Counted from the stretch's first letter, positions 24,040 to 34,691 are shown. The stretch: 64,000 nucleotides of DNA from Sneathiella sp. P13V-1 (GCF_015143595.1 NZ_WYEU01000001.1:248001-312000), one strand, 5' to 3'. A program made the numbers and translations. Notes: a model not told the origin generated them from the sequence alone.

Positions 24040-26001
24040 ATGCACGTAGTTACTTTTTATTCATATAAAGGTGGAGTTGGCAGAACACTCGCCCTAACAA
24101 ATTGCGCTGCAGAATTTGCGAAAAGAGGTAAAAAAGTCCTGATTGTCGATTTCGATTTGGAAGCACCAGGAATTACTTCCATTGACACTTTCAAAGAATG
24201 TGCTGGAAAAGGTGTAGTTGAGTATATTTCTGACTACATGCACAACGACTTAAAAGCTCCTGACATTTCAGGTTACATTCGAAAGTGCGACAAATGGCTT
24301 TCCACAACTAATAAGAACAATGAAACCGTGGATGGAGAGATTTGGGTTATGCCAGCTGGTGATAGATCCCAAAACTATGAACAAAATTTGCAAGGCCTGG
24401 ATTGGCAATTGCTCTACAGTGAATACAGTGGCTTCCTGTTGATGGAGGAGATGCGCAACCAATGGGAAGCTGTTTGCTCTCCAGATTATGTCTTAATTGA
24501 CAGCAGGACAGGACATACCGATGTAAGCGGTATTTGCACAAGACAATTGCCAGATTCTGTAGTTATTGTATTCGTGCCAAATACACAAAATTTAGACGGC
24601 CTAACAAAAGTTGTAGAGTCCATTCGGGATGAAGCTTTATCACAAAAAAGCGGACTAGAAAGGTGCGCCAGAGTTCTATTCACGCCAAGCAGACTTCCAA
24701 CGATCGATGATGAAGAACAAATACTCAAATCACAGCTGGAGACCTCTTCTATAAAGCTTAACTACAGAAAAGCAGCGGCATCCATATATCATTATGAGAG
24801 CCTTGAGCTTTTCACACAATCTTTGTTTACATTACACAGACCCAACACCAAGCTCTCAAAAGACTATTGCAAACTAGTTGACGCAATTTCAATTGGCAAT
24901 TTTGAAGACAAAATTGGCGTTCTGAAGTATCTTCAAAAACAAGCTAGCATCACGATCAGCCAACTCACCAACAATCCATTTAATTCTGATAATCAAATTA
25001 TTGATCCAGGAAGAGAGCAGGACAACTGGGCGGACACCAAAAGCAAGATTCTTTCAAACTTCAATACTGATGAGGAGGTCACCTTAAGCTTGGCTCAAGT
25101 TGAACACCTTCAAGGCAACAGTGAAGAAGCAGTATCAATCTTTGACCACTTTAGTCTCAGCGAACAAGACCTAGCCACTACTCACTTTTCATATGCACAG
25201 GCCTTAGAAGCAATTGGCAATACTGAAAAAGCGAACGCCAGTTATTTGAACGTTATTAATAAAAGCAGATATATTGAAGGTGCAGATATTGAATTGAGAG
25301 CTGTATCGAAGTTAGCGAATACATACCCTAAATCACTAGATTTAGTTGATGTATACCGATTACTAGAGAATTCTCCAATCGAACACTTACTCGAAATTGT
25401 AAGAAATGACTTATTAGTAGATGGAGTAAATTTCAGCAAAAGAACCGAATTCGCTTATCGAGTTGTTAAGGCTCTCGAACAAACTAAGTTAAATAAGGAA
25501 GAACTCAACCTTCAAAGACACACACTAACAATGCTAAATATCGCAACAAGAAGGTTCCCTGAAGCTACTGATGTTATATTCAACAATATGGAACAGAGAA
25601 CCATCAAAATGTTTGCAAGCATATCTGATGCTTTCAACGCTTCTATCGCTCTATGGGGGTTGGAAGGACGCCCAGACAAATCGAATTTTGTCTACGTGTT
25701 AAAACTGTTCCGGCAATATCAAAAAAAAGCAGCTCTACGGGATCCGAATATTCTTTTCTGTATTGGTATTACCAAAGCCGTTTGTGGAGAAACAAACGAG
25801 GCAATTCAAATCCTCGAACAATCTGCTAAAAGCGTGACTTTATACGGTTCAAGAGCGTTTAGCCCTTGGCGCTACAGAGAGGTCACATCAAATGTATTTA
25901 AAGAGGATATTCAGGAAGCAATCAAAACCATCAAATCGGACAACCACATACGCCCCTGGATAATATACCAAGATCAAGAAAGACTGCCGCTATTGAACTA
26001 G
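24040..26001 (+). CDS. KGGVGRT-type ParA/MinD-like ATPase with TPR-like C-terminal region
   Basis: 653 residues, 12 bases after the antitoxin. Residues 8-16 YKGGVGRTL are a deviant Walker A in which the usual second Lys is Arg, the hallmark of the KGGVGR-motif ATPase group. VLIVDFDLEAPG is the Walker A'-like strand and DYVLIDSRTGHTDVSG the Walker B region. From ~340 on, the protein is helical with TPR-like repeats (EEAVSIFDHFSLSEQDLATT, THFSYAQALEAIGNTEKANA). It is markedly A+T-rich compared with the core genes. KGGVGR ATPases often accompany toxin or effector modules; how it would work with an MqsRA-like pair is unknown. Confidence 0.8.
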   Translation: MHVVTFYSYKGGVGRTLALTNCAAEFAKRGKKVLIVDFDLEAPGITSIDTFKECAGKGVVEYISDYMHNDLKAPDISGYIRKCDKWLSTTNKNNETVDGEIWVMPAGDRSQNYEQNLQGLDWQLLYSEYSGFLLMEEMRNQWEAVCSPDYVLIDSRTGHTDVSGICTRQLPDSVVIVFVPNTQNLDGLTKVVESIRDEALSQKSGLERCARVLFTPSRLPTIDDEEQILKSQLETSSIKLNYRKAAASIYHYESLELFTQSLFTLHRPNTKLSKDYCKLVDAISIGNFEDKIGVLKYLQKQASITISQLTNNPFNSDNQIIDPGREQDNWADTKSKILSNFNTDEEVTLSLAQVEHLQGNSEEAVSIFDHFSLSEQDLATTHFSYAQALEAIGNTEKANASYLNVINKSRYIEGADIELRAVSKLANTYPKSLDLVDVYRLLENSPIEHLLEIVRNDLLVDGVNFSKRTEFAYRVVKALEQTKLNKEELNLQRHTLTMLNIATRRFPEATDVIFNNMEQRTIKMFASISDAFNASIALWGLEGRPDKSNFVYVLKLFRQYQKKAALRDPNILFCIGITKAVCGETNEAIQILEQSAKSVTLYGSRAFSPWRYREVTSNVFKEDIQEAIKTIKSDNHIRPWIIYQDQERLPLLN

Positions 26002-26459
26002 TGGGCTAGCCTATCGAACACTTCATAACGCTGCTACATATCCCGATCACTTAGCAAATTATGAGCATCAACTAACATTGCCCAATTATAGACGATATGG
26101 CTTTACTCAACACCACTCAACCAGTATTTGAGTGAATTGAAATCTCTATGTCCGCAGTATATTTTGACTGTCAAACATGATTTGCGACCTTGCCTATAAC
26201 AACCTCTATGGCATTACTCCATACTACACTTAGGTAGACAAAATAATATTCGACAAAAACTAGTGTTACGCATGGTCAACTCTACTTTTTTATGTAGTCT
26301 ATGGAAAACCACTGTAAATTTCTGAATGGGTATTAATACTTGGGGAAACGGCTTATCCCCCCTTGCCCTTAAATCCAAGTGCACCACAAGTATTCTGGAC
26401 AAACACTACCCAATGAACTGCATCTAATAAACAGCTGGCAGTCTTATTCCAGAAAATAA
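26002..26459. other. Non-coding gap between ATPase gene and tRNA-Ser
   Basis: About 460 A+T-rich bases. I find no gene, hairpin terminator or repeat that I can support. Most likely residual island DNA between the operon and the tRNA gene that served as the insertion site. Confidence 0.5.
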
Positions 26460-26550
26460 TGGCGGAGGGAGGGGGATTCGAACCCCCGATACGGTGTTGC
26501 CGTATACACACTTTCCAGGCGTGCGCCTTCAGCCACTCGGCCACCCCTCC
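26460..26550 (-). tRNA. tRNA-Ser (anticodon GGA)
   Basis: On the reverse strand the sequence begins GGAGGGGTGGCCGAGTGGC, with anticodon arm around CCTGGAAAG (anticodon GGA), a long variable arm typical of serine tRNA (ACGGTGTTGCCGT side), T-loop GGTTCGAATCC and an encoded CCA end (26460-26462). Acceptor stem pairs GGAGGGG with TCCCTCC, with one G-T. Its 3' end faces the island to the left, so it is a likely integration site. Confidence 0.93.
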
Positions 26551-26736
26551 GCGGGGGTCCCGGCTGTATTTGCGGGACCGCGGCAATATAACGGACAAGC
26601 CACAGAATGCAAGCCTGCAAACGCCAAATTCGGAAAAATATTGTCACGTCCTTTGAATTAGCGGTAGGGTAGCGGTTTACGAGCTGGAAAAATGGGGGAA
26701 ACCCCTGATTTTGGACGCATCGCAAGGGGAAATAAC

Positions 26737-27057
26737 GTGATTTTCGGGCGTATTATTGGGTGGATCCTGCTGATCATCGGCTTGATGCTGGTCGGCGCAG
26801 AGCTTTTAGCGTCCTTGCAAGCCGGCGAATGGGCCCCGATGCTGCTGGGTCAGCTGTGGTTTGAATTTGATTCTGAAAGCCTGAACCTGGTTCAAGCGGT
26901 CGTTCAGCGTTACTTATTGCCGTTCCTATGGGATCCTATGATCGTCACATTGCTGCTTGCGCCTGCATGGGTGAGCTTTATTGTGCCGGGTTTATTGCTG
27001 CTTTTGATCTTCAGGAAGCGCCAGAACCGCTTCGCCCCACGTAAATACTTAAGCTGA
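26737..27057 (+). CDS. Uncharacterised small integral membrane protein
   Basis: 106 residues starting at GTG 26737, behind AAGGGGAAATAAC; the ATG at 26692 would add 15 residues without a ribosome site. Two or three transmembrane segments: FGRIIGWILLIIGLMLVGAE, a stretch at YLLPFLWDPMIVTLLLAPAW and VSFIVPGLLLLLIFRKR. The basic tail RKRQNRF follows the last helix. I recognise no family. Four bases precede the GFA gene, so the two may be cotranscribed. Confidence 0.65.
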   Translation: MIFGRIIGWILLIIGLMLVGAELLASLQAGEWAPMLLGQLWFEFDSESLNLVQAVVQRYLLPFLWDPMIVTLLLAPAWVSFIVPGLLLLLIFRKRQNRFAPRKYLS

Positions 27058-27060
27058 GTT

Positions 27061-27423
27061 ATGTCTATTATTGGTCAATGCCATTGCGGCACCGTGCGTT
27101 TTCGCCTTGATGAAGCCCCAAGATGGCTGACGGAATGTAACTGCTCCGCCTGCCGGAAACTCGGGGCGCTTTGGATCTATTCTCAGGATCAGCGCATTAT
27201 CCTTGAATGTGAAGCTTCAGATACGCTGGGATACAGTCACGGGGATCGCAATATTGCCTTTCATTCCTGTATTCTTTGTGGATGCACCACCCATTGGGAA
27301 GGGTTGAAGGAAGGTTTTGATGATAAAATCGCGGTGAATGCGCGCCTGCTGGATCCCAAAATAACAAACCCCATCAAAATTCGTCATTTCGATGGGGCCG
27401 ATACATTTCAGTTTCTGGATTAG
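27061..27423 (+). CDS. GFA-family (CENP-V/GFA) zinc protein
   Basis: 120-residue protein with the glutathione-dependent formaldehyde-activating enzyme fold: QCHCGTVRF, TECNCSACRKLGALW, FHSCILCGCTTHW. These Cys pairs bind two zinc ions. Members bind glutathione or thiol-bound aldehydes, but for most, including this one, the true substrate is unproven. Convergent with lepA, three bases between stops. Confidence 0.88.
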   Translation: MSIIGQCHCGTVRFRLDEAPRWLTECNCSACRKLGALWIYSQDQRIILECEASDTLGYSHGDRNIAFHSCILCGCTTHWEGLKEGFDDKIAVNARLLDPKITNPIKIRHFDGADTFQFLD

Positions 27424-27426
27424 CGT

Positions 27427-29229
27427 TTAATCGTCACCCATTTTAAGGGCGGCGATAAAGGCTTCCTGCGGAATATCCACATTACCGACGGAGCGCATGC
27501 GCTTCTTACCCGCCTTCTGTTTTTCCAGAAGTTTCTTCTTACGTGTGATGTCACCACCATAACATTTGGCGGTCACGTCTTTACGCATGGCACTGATGGT
27601 TTCACGGGCAATCACCTTGCCGCCAATGGCTGCTTGCAGGGCAATTTTAAACAGCTGACGCGGGATAAGTGTTTTCAGACGCTCACACAGGTGACGACCA
27701 CGGGCCTCCGCCTGGCTTCTGTGCACCAGCATGGCAAGGGCGTCCACAGGCTCACTATTTACAAGGATGCTGAGCTTCACAAGATCGCTCTGTTCATACC
27801 CCATCATTTCATAGTCGAAGCTGGCATAACCACGGCTGACGGACTTCAGGCGGTCATAGAAGTCAAACACCACCTCGTTGAGCGGCAATTTGTAGATCAC
27901 CATGGCACGGTTACCCGCATAGGTGAGATCCAATTGCGCGCCGCGTTTGTCCTCGCAAAGTTTAAGAACCTGTCCCAGATATTCGTCCGGTACCATAATG
28001 GTCGCCTTGATCCATGGCTCCTGAATATGGTCGATCTTCATGACGTCCGGCAGGTCAGCCGGGTTGTGAAGATGTTCAACTGCACCATCTGTTTTGTGAA
28101 TTTCATATACAACGGATGGGGCTGTTGTAATCAGCTCCAGATTAAATTCACGCTCCAGACGTTCCTGGATAATTTCAAGATGCAGCAATCCTAAGAAGCC
28201 ACAACGGAAACCAAAGCCCAAGGCCGCGGATGTTTCCGCTTCAAACGAGAAACTCGCGTCATTCAGGCGAAGTTTCGCCAAGCTGGATTTCAATTCCGTA
28301 AAGTCCGCGCTATCCACTGGATAAAGACCACAGAACACCACCGGCTGATTTGGTTTAAATCCGGGAAGGGGTTCTGATGCCGGTTTTTTATCGTCGGTGA
28401 TGGTGTCACCCACATTGGTGTCGGCCACTTCCTTGATGGCGGCGGTCATAAAACCGATTTCACCCGGACCCAGCTCATCCACGATCAGGCCTTTTGGCGT
28501 AAACACACCCACACGGTCCACAAGGTAGGATGCGCCTGTTTCCATCAGGCGGATTTTCTGCCCCTTCTTGATCACGCCATCGCGCACACGGAACAGAACC
28601 ACAACCCCAAGATAGGCGTCATACCAGCTGTCAATCAGCAGGGCTTTGAGCGGGGCATCCCGGTCCCCTTCCGGCGCTGGCATTTTATGGACAACAGCTT
28701 CCAGAACTTCGTCGATACCAAGGCCCGTTTTGGCGGATACGGCAATCGCGCCGCTGGCATCAATACCGATCACATCTTCAATCTGTTCAGAGACACGATC
28801 CACGTCTGCGGCCGGAAGATCCACCTTGTTCAACACAGGAACGATCTCATGATCCACTTCCAGTGCCTGATAAACATTGGCCAATGTCTGCGCTTCAACC
28901 CCTTGGGAGGCGTCAACGACCAGCAGTGATCCTTCACAGGCCGACAAGGAACGGTTCACCTCATAGGCAAAGTCCACATGGCCTGGGGTGTCGATCAGGT
29001 TCAGGGTGTAAGTTTCCCCGTCTTTCGCTGTATAGAGAAGGCGCACCGTCTGGGACTTAATGGTAATCCCGCGTTCGCGTTCAATATCCATGCTGTCGAG
29101 AACCTGCTGCTGCATTTCCCGTTGATCCAGACCGCCGCAATCCTGAATCAACCGATCCGCAAGGGTAGACTTGCCGTGGTCGATATGGGCAACGATAGAG
29201 AAATTTCTAATTTTGCTAAGGTCTGTCAT
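27427..29229 (-). CDS. lepA: Translation elongation factor 4 (LepA)
   Basis: Ribosome-associated GTPase that acts in elongation and initiation fidelity. All G motifs are in place: [15 protein letters not shown] (G1), [10 protein letters not shown] (G2), [11 protein letters not shown] (G3), NKVDLP (G4), SAKTGLG (G5). LepA-specific C-terminal segments include [20 protein letters not shown] and [14 protein letters not shown]. At 600 residues the length is exact for the family. Monocistronic or followed by the thioesterase upstream gene in the same direction. Confidence 0.98.
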   Translation of the reverse strand: MTDLSKIRNFSIVAHIDHGKSTLADRLIQDCGGLDQREMQQQVLDSMDIERERGITIKSQTVRLLYTAKDGETYTLNLIDTPGHVDFAYEVNRSLSACEGSLLVVDASQGVEAQTLANVYQALEVDHEIVPVLNKVDLPAADVDRVSEQIEDVIGIDASGAIAVSAKTGLGIDEVLEAVVHKMPAPEGDRDAPLKALLIDSWYDAYLGVVVLFRVRDGVIKKGQKIRLMETGASYLVDRVGVFTPKGLIVDELGPGEIGFMTAAIKEVADTNVGDTITDDKKPASEPLPGFKPNQPVVFCGLYPVDSADFTELKSSLAKLRLNDASFSFEAETSAALGFGFRCGFLGLLHLEIIQERLEREFNLELITTAPSVVYEIHKTDGAVEHLHNPADLPDVMKIDHIQEPWIKATIMVPDEYLGQVLKLCEDKRGAQLDLTYAGNRAMVIYKLPLNEVVFDFYDRLKSVSRGYASFDYEMMGYEQSDLVKLSILVNSEPVDALAMLVHRSQAEARGRHLCERLKTLIPRQLFKIALQAAIGGKVIARETISAMRKDVTAKCYGGDITRKKKLLEKQKAGKKRMRSVGNVDIPQEAFIAALKMGDD

Positions 29230-29269
29230 GGTGTCACTATCTGAACAAAAGAACCGTAGGGTCTAGATA

Positions 29270-29719
29270 TTACCCTTTTGGTTCGAAAACAATATCTGAA
29301 AATTGCCCATTGTCGCCGGGAATTTTCATAATGCCGGAGGCGCTGAAACATGTTTCGCCATCCGCGGTTACAAGGCAGGTCGCAAACATTGTTTTACGGG
29401 TCTGCTTTGTCACCAATGTTGTGCCTTCCAGCCAGCTTCCAAGCGGGGCAGGCGCCACAAAATCACAGGACATATGAACCGTTGGCAGGAATTTATGGAT
29501 CTTCTGCGCCACTTGAGACCCGACGCCAAGCTGCATATCCGCAAAGGTCATCAACATACCGCCGTGGCAAATATTTGCGATATTGCAGTGTTTCTCTTCT
29601 ACCCGAAGGCCAAGATTGGCCTGACTATCGTGATATTTCACATAAAGCGGTCCGGTCGTGATGAGAAAACCCGGCAATCGTGCGAAGGGTTCAAACCCTT
29701 CCGGTGCATTAATATCCAT
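29270..29719 (-). CDS. PaaI-type hotdog-fold thioesterase
   Basis: 149-residue hotdog protein with LRVEEKHCNIANICHGGMLM, the family's active-site helix with N/HGG, and the following AGLQLG-like strand (FADMQLGVGSQVAQKI). Hydrolyses acyl- or phenylacyl-CoA type thioesters; actual substrate unknown. Lies between pheT and lepA on the same strand. Confidence 0.85.
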   Translation of the reverse strand: MDINAPEGFEPFARLPGFLITTGPLYVKYHDSQANLGLRVEEKHCNIANICHGGMLMTFADMQLGVGSQVAQKIHKFLPTVHMSCDFVAPAPLGSWLEGTTLVTKQTRKTMFATCLVTADGETCFSASGIMKIPGDNGQFSDIVFEPKG

Positions 29720-29739
29720 AAAACTCTCCTGACAAGTTT

Positions 29740-29765
29740 AAAGGGGGCGCAACAGCACCCCCTTC
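29740..29765 (-). terminator. Hairpin after pheT
   Basis: Reverse strand AAGGGGGTGC / GCGCCCCCTT with a four-base loop (one G-U pair), followed by a weak T stretch. Probable end of the thrS-to-pheT transcription unit. Confidence 0.6.
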
Positions 29766-29781
29766 ATCCTGTTTCTTGTTA

Positions 29782-32187
29782 TTAACCGCGAAGGGTGCCG
29801 CCGCTCGTTTTCTCGACGTTGGCGATAACCTTCTGGGCTACAGCTTCGATCTCTTCGTCGGTCAGGGTCTTATCCTGAGGTTCCAGACGAACGGACAGTG
29901 CAATCGACTTCTGACCTTCGCCCACTTTTTCACCTTCATAGATGTCGAAGACGGTCGCATCAGCGATCAGTTTCTTATCCGCTCCTTTTGCCGCCCGCAA
30001 GACTTTGTCCGCTGTTACATCACGGTCCATGACAAAGGCAAAGTCACGCTCGACCGCCTGGAAGTCAGAAACCTGAAGAGGATCTTTCGCTGTTTTGCGC
30101 TCCCCCTTCGGCATTGGAACATTATCCAGATAAAGTTCAAACGCCATCACACGGCCTTTGACCTTCATGGCTTCCAGAACCGCAGGATGCAATTCACCGA
30201 AGGCCGCAAGGCGGTTCTTTGGACCCAACTGCAGCACGCCAGAACGACCCGGGTGATACCACTCAGGGGCACCTGTATCAATTTGCGGTGATGCTGGACC
30301 GCCAATGGCTTCCAGCAATGCAAGAACATCCGCCTTCACGTCAAACAGATCATATTCACGACCGGCACCCACCCAGTGGCGTCCTTGAGTGACACCTGCG
30401 CGAATACCCGCGGCAACTGTGCTTTGCCCAGATGGCGTATCATCATGATATTCACCCGCGACTTCGAACAGACAGATATCATTAAATCCGCGCGCCTGAT
30501 TGCGGCCCGCCGCTGCCACCAAGTTTGGCAGCAAGGATGGACGCATTGTGTCCAGATCCGTACTGATCGGGTTGGCAAGAACCAGATCTTCATTCGCACC
30601 GCCGAACAATTCAGCGTGGGCACGTGGCAGGAAGGAATAGGTCACCGCTTCAATCATACCGCGACCGGCAAGGGTGCGTTTTGCGGTGCGAACCCGGCGC
30701 TGTTTTGGTGTAACGGATGGCTTGGCCACCACATTTTCACGATCAAGCGCCACCGTTGGGATATTGTCATACCCCACCATTCGCATCACTTCTTCCACCA
30801 GATCGGCTTCGCCATCAATATCCATGCGCCAGGACGGCACATCAGTGACAATGACATCACCTTCTTCTTTTGGCGCAAATCCTAAGCGATCAAGAATGGA
30901 GATCATGTCGGCAACCGACACATCCATACCACCGAGTTCTTTGACCCGTGTTTTGCGCAAAGAGACTTGCTTCTGCCATTCAGGACCTTCCCCGTCGGAG
31001 ACAACATGGCTTGGCTCGCCACCGCATAGTTCCATCACAAGACGTGTCGCGATTTCCATGCCTGTACCAACAAAATCGGGATCTACACCACGTTCAAAAC
31101 GGTAGCGCGCATCAGATTCAATGCCAAGACGGCGACCCGTTGTGGCAACGGCAATCGGATCGAACAACGCAGCTTCGATAAAGAGGTTTGTAGTCTCTTC
31201 GGTGCAACCGCTGAGCTCCCCGCCCATAATGCCACCAATACCTTGAGGCGCCGCATCATCAGCGATGACACAGTCTGTATCTGACAGTGTGTATTCTTCA
31301 CCATCGAGCGCCAACAGTTTTTCACCGGCTTTGGCAAGACGCGGCTGAATATTGCCTGACAGTTTATCCGCATCAAATACGTGAAGCGGACGACCCAGAT
31401 CAAAAGTCACAAAGTTTGTGATATCCACAAGTGCGGAAATTGGACGCAAGCCAATAGACAGCAGGCGATCCTGCATCCATTTCGGGCTAGGACCGTTTTT
31501 AACGCCTCTGACATAACGACCAAGGAATTTGGAACAAGGAAGCGGATCTGCATCTGCATCAAACTTCAGCTCAACACCGATTGGGCTGTCATATGAACCT
31601 GCAACAGCAGAAACATCCAATTCTTTCAGTGTGCCAAAGCCACCAGCGGCCAGATCACGGGCGATACCGTAAACACCCAAAGCATCCTGATGGTTAGGTG
31701 TAATGGCGATTTCAATGATTGGATCATCAAGACCAGCCAGAACCGCAAACTGTACACCAACTTCTGTATCTTCTGGCATTTCGATGATGCCGTTATGCTC
31801 GTCGGAAATACCCATTTCCCGCTCGGACACCAGCATGCCGTTACTTTCAACGCCACGGATCTTTGTTGGCTTTAGCCACAGATCTGTCCCCGGAACATAA
31901 GATCCAGACGGTGCAAACACACCTTTCATGCCTGTGCGGGCATTTGGCGCGCCGCAGACGACCTGTACGGTTTCCGAACCTGTGTCCACTTGACAAACGC
32001 GCAGCTTATCCGCATCTGGGTGCTGCTCGGCTTTAATCACGTGGCACACACGGAACGCTTCGAGTTCTTTGGCGCGGTCGGTGATTTCTTCCACTTCCAG
32101 ACCGATGGCGGTTAGCTTTTCGGACAATTCATCAAGTGTTGCGTCAAATTCCAGATGTTCACGCAACCAGGATACTGAGAATTTCAT
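29782..32187 (-). CDS. pheT: Phenylalanine-tRNA ligase beta subunit
   Basis: 801 residues. tRNA-binding domain at the N-terminus ([38 protein letters not shown]), B3/B4 editing domain ([30 protein letters not shown]), B5 ([18 protein letters not shown]), and the C-terminal anticodon-binding ferredoxin-like domain ([18 protein letters not shown]). Translation begins four bases before the pheS stop (ATGA overlap), giving equal subunit synthesis. Confidence 0.98.
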   Translation of the reverse strand: MKFSVSWLREHLEFDATLDELSEKLTAIGLEVEEITDRAKELEAFRVCHVIKAEQHPDADKLRVCQVDTGSETVQVVCGAPNARTGMKGVFAPSGSYVPGTDLWLKPTKIRGVESNGMLVSEREMGISDEHNGIIEMPEDTEVGVQFAVLAGLDDPIIEIAITPNHQDALGVYGIARDLAAGGFGTLKELDVSAVAGSYDSPIGVELKFDADADPLPCSKFLGRYVRGVKNGPSPKWMQDRLLSIGLRPISALVDITNFVTFDLGRPLHVFDADKLSGNIQPRLAKAGEKLLALDGEEYTLSDTDCVIADDAAPQGIGGIMGGELSGCTEETTNLFIEAALFDPIAVATTGRRLGIESDARYRFERGVDPDFVGTGMEIATRLVMELCGGEPSHVVSDGEGPEWQKQVSLRKTRVKELGGMDVSVADMISILDRLGFAPKEEGDVIVTDVPSWRMDIDGEADLVEEVMRMVGYDNIPTVALDRENVVAKPSVTPKQRRVRTAKRTLAGRGMIEAVTYSFLPRAHAELFGGANEDLVLANPISTDLDTMRPSLLPNLVAAAGRNQARGFNDICLFEVAGEYHDDTPSGQSTVAAGIRAGVTQGRHWVGAGREYDLFDVKADVLALLEAIGGPASPQIDTGAPEWYHPGRSGVLQLGPKNRLAAFGELHPAVLEAMKVKGRVMAFELYLDNVPMPKGERKTAKDPLQVSDFQAVERDFAFVMDRDVTADKVLRAAKGADKKLIADATVFDIYEGEKVGEGQKSIALSVRLEPQDKTLTDEEIEAVAQKVIANVEKTSGGTLRG

Positions 32188-33260
32188 CGTGACAACCCTC
32201 CGCCCAATGTTGGGACATCCATTGGAACAAACCCATAATGCTTCAGCCAGCGAAGATCTGAATCGAAGAAGGCACGGAGATCAGGAATACCGTATTTCAA
32301 CATGGCGATGCGGTCGATACCCATACCCCAGGCAAAGCCTTGATATTCAGTTGGATCGATACCGCAGTGGGCCAGAACCCGTGGGTTCACCATGCCGCAC
32401 CCCAGAATTTCCATCCAGTCGTCACCTTCACCTACTTTGATATGATCCTTCGCAAAGGTGCAGCGAATATCCATCTCGGCGGATGGCTCCGTGAACGGGA
32501 AGTAGGAAGGGCGGAAACGCATTTCCACATCATCTACTTCGAAATAGGCACGGCAGAACTCTTTCAGGATGCCTTTCAGATGACCCATATGGCTGGTTTT
32601 GTCGATAACAAGACCTTCGATCTGATTGAACATCGGTGTATGCGTATGATCGCTATCACTACGGTAGGTACGGCCCGGCACCACAATGCGGTGCGGTGGC
32701 TCTACACTTTCCATGGTGCGAATCTGCACGGATGAAGTGTGCGTACGAAGCAACTGACGGCTGCCATCTTCTTTTTCAGGAAGATAGAAAGTGTCATGCA
32801 TCTGACGTGCAGGATGTTCAGGCGGAATATTAAGGGCGGTAAAGTTATGGAAATCATCTTCCACATCCGGACCTTCAGCAATATCGAAGCCCATGTCGGC
32901 GAAAATCTCGGTGATTTCATCAACGACCTGACTGATCGGATGAATTCGTCCAAGATTTTCAGGACGGCTTGGCAGGGTGACATCAATTGTCTCTGCAGCA
33001 AGGCGCGCTTCCATGGCTTTTTTATTCAGGCCAGATTTGGCCTGATCAATTGCATCGGCAACTGATTGCTTCAGTTTGTTCAGACGTGGGGCGACTTCCT
33101 GTCGCTCTTCTGGTGCCATCTGGCCCAGCCCCCGCATCATCAGACTGACACGACCTTTTTTACCCAGCGCGGAAATCCGGACCGCTTCCAGCGCATCCAG
33201 ATCATTTGCGTTGTTGATTTCACCCAACAATTCGCTTTCTAGCGTTTCAATATCCTGCAT
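32184..33260 (-). CDS. pheS: Phenylalanine-tRNA ligase alpha subunit
   Basis: 358 residues; class II synthetase catalytic subunit. Motif 1-3 regions: [71 protein letters not shown] and [18 protein letters not shown]. Forms an (alpha-beta)2 enzyme with PheT. A hairpin with a T-run just upstream may attenuate expression. Confidence 0.98.
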   Translation of the reverse strand: MQDIETLESELLGEINNANDLDALEAVRISALGKKGRVSLMMRGLGQMAPEERQEVAPRLNKLKQSVADAIDQAKSGLNKKAMEARLAAETIDVTLPSRPENLGRIHPISQVVDEITEIFADMGFDIAEGPDVEDDFHNFTALNIPPEHPARQMHDTFYLPEKEDGSRQLLRTHTSSVQIRTMESVEPPHRIVVPGRTYRSDSDHTHTPMFNQIEGLVIDKTSHMGHLKGILKEFCRAYFEVDDVEMRFRPSYFPFTEPSAEMDIRCTFAKDHIKVGEGDDWMEILGCGMVNPRVLAHCGIDPTEYQGFAWGMGIDRIAMLKYGIPDLRAFFDSDLRWLKHYGFVPMDVPTLGGGLSR

Positions 33261-33271
33261 CGTCTCTTTTC

Positions 33272-33313
33272 AATTAAAAAAGGGGACCCGTAGCAATGGG
33301 CCCCCTTTTTAAT
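33272..33313 (-). terminator. Terminator/attenuator hairpin between rplT and pheS
   Basis: On the reverse strand AAAAAGGGGGCCC pairs with GGGTCCCCTTTTT around an eight-base loop (one mismatch), ending in a T-run and located 12 bases before the pheS start. It could separate pheST from the ribosomal genes or act as attenuator. I found no Phe-rich leader peptide like E. coli pheM. Confidence 0.75.
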
Positions 33314-33372
33314 AAAGTGGTCTTCGAAAAAGTCTAGTGCTCTAACATGAAGTTTTCGAGGGCCCGATAAAA

Positions 33373-33738
33373 TCAGGCTTTGGCAGCAGTTGCTTTCTCA
33401 GCAGCTTCAACCAATGCCTTAAAGGCCTCAGGCTCACGCACAGCAATATCAGCAAGTACCTTACGGTCAAGATCAATGCCAGCCAGCTTGAGGCCGTGCA
33501 TAAAGTTGCCGTATGTCATACCAAGTTCGCGTGAAGCGGCATTAATACGCTGGATCCACAGAGCGCGGAAGTTGCGTTTCTTAACGCGGCGGTCGCGGTA
33601 TGCGTATTGGCCTGCTTTTTCAACAGCCTGAACAGCAGTACGGAAAGTGTTCTTACGGCGACCGTAATAACCTTTCGCTGCTTTAATAACTTTTCTGTGG
33701 CGGGCGTGAGTAGTCACACCGCGTTTAACACGTGCCAT
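33373..33738 (-). CDS. rplT: Ribosomal protein bL20
   Basis: 121 residues, begins [20 protein letters not shown] and contains [20 protein letters not shown] and [20 protein letters not shown], all standard for bL20. Binds 23S rRNA early in 50S assembly; in other bacteria it also represses its own operon by binding the mRNA leader. Downstream of rpmI with 12 bases between. Confidence 0.98.
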   Translation of the reverse strand: MARVKRGVTTHARHRKVIKAAKGYYGRRKNTFRTAVQAVEKAGQYAYRDRRVKKRNFRALWIQRINAASRELGMTYGNFMHGLKLAGIDLDRKVLADIAVREPEAFKALVEAAEKATAAKA

Positions 33739-33750
33739 GGTCTACTCTCC

Positions 33751-33948
33751 TTAGCCGTAGGGTAAAAACTTTTTCACAATGCGGGCATCCTGTTCGGCCA
33801 GGATAGTTGTGCCGCGCTGATTGCGGATCTGTTTGTTAGTCCGTTTGATCATACCGTGCTGTTTACCAGCCTGGTTTCCACGGACCTTTCCTTTGGCTGT
33901 CAAAGAAAAACGTTTCTTGACGCCACTTTTGGTCTTTAGCTTGGGCAT
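33751..33948 (-). CDS. rpmI: Ribosomal protein bL35
   Basis: 65-residue basic protein, [20 protein letters not shown] near the start and [20 protein letters not shown] later, as in bL35. Part of the infC-rpmI-rplT block. The ~200 bases between it and infC have no gene. Confidence 0.97.
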   Translation of the reverse strand: MPKLKTKSGVKKRFSLTAKGKVRGNQAGKQHGMIKRTNKQIRNQRGTTILAEQDARIVKKFLPYG

Positions 33949-34151
33949 TTTGGCTTCCCTTAACTAGAAATGAAGCAAATGAACAAACGCGGCAGCCCTT
34001 GTTGGCCGGAATGTTCGACGAAGCGTGGGTTATATCCACAGGCTTGCAAAAGATCAAGCCCTGATTTCCCCACAAAAGACAAAGGCAGCCACCTTCCCCT
34101 CTCTATTCGAAAAGCTTGGAAAACTGCGTTTGTCAGTAATTACAAAATTGA

Positions 34152-34691
34152 TCAGTTGCCGATTGGGGCAACAACCATCGTCATCTGCCGACCTTCCATC
34201 TTTGGATGGAGTTCCACTTTAATGGAATCGGCAAATTCCTCTTTGACCTTGTTCATCAATTCCATGCCAAGTTCCTGGTGGGCCATTTCGCGACCGCGGA
34301 AGCGGATCGTCAGTTTCACCTTGTCACCTGAGTTCAGGAATTTAGTCACAGACCGCATCTTGACTTCATAGTCATGCTGATCAATGTTCGGACGGAGTTT
34401 GATCTCCTTCACGTCGACCGTTTTCTGCTTCTTACGGGCTTTCGCGGCTTTTTTCTGCGCCTCAAACTTGGCACGGCCATAGTCCATAATTTTGCAAACC
34501 GGTGTCTGACCCGGGGAGACTTCTACAAGATCCAATCCGGCCTCATCAGCCAGACCTGCAGCAACCTCAACAGTGACAACACCGATATTTTCCGCCTCTT
34601 CTGTAATAAGGCGAACTTCAGCGTTCTCAATTTCTTCGTTCATACGAGGGCCTTCTTTGGCCGGCATCGTATTTCTTTGTGGACGAGCTAT
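34152..34691 (-). CDS. infC: Translation initiation factor IF-3 (probable AUA start)
   Basis: IF-3 binds the 30S subunit and discriminates against non-canonical start codons. Domains: [40 protein letters not shown], the linker, then [20 protein letters not shown] and [17 protein letters not shown] set the start at 34691, an ATA codon placed seven bases after AAGGAG, which gives the usual N-terminus [15 protein letters not shown]. The internal ATG at 34667 would lose eight residues and has no ribosome site. Rare AUU/AUA/AUC starts for infC are known and let IF-3 repress its own translation. Confidence 0.9.
   Translation of the reverse strand: MARPQRNTMPAKEGPRMNEEIENAEVRLITEEAENIGVVTVEVAAGLADEAGLDLVEVSPGQTPVCKIMDYGRAKFEAQKKAAKARKKQKTVDVKEIKLRPNIDQHDYEVKMRSVTKFLNSGDKVKLTIRFRGREMAHQELGMELMNKVKEEFADSIKVELHPKMEGRQMTMVVAPIGN

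Noticed and set aside
33260-33372. PheM-like leader peptide or T-box before pheS
   Set aside because: No start codon opens a Phe-rich frame, and no T-box elements are visible.
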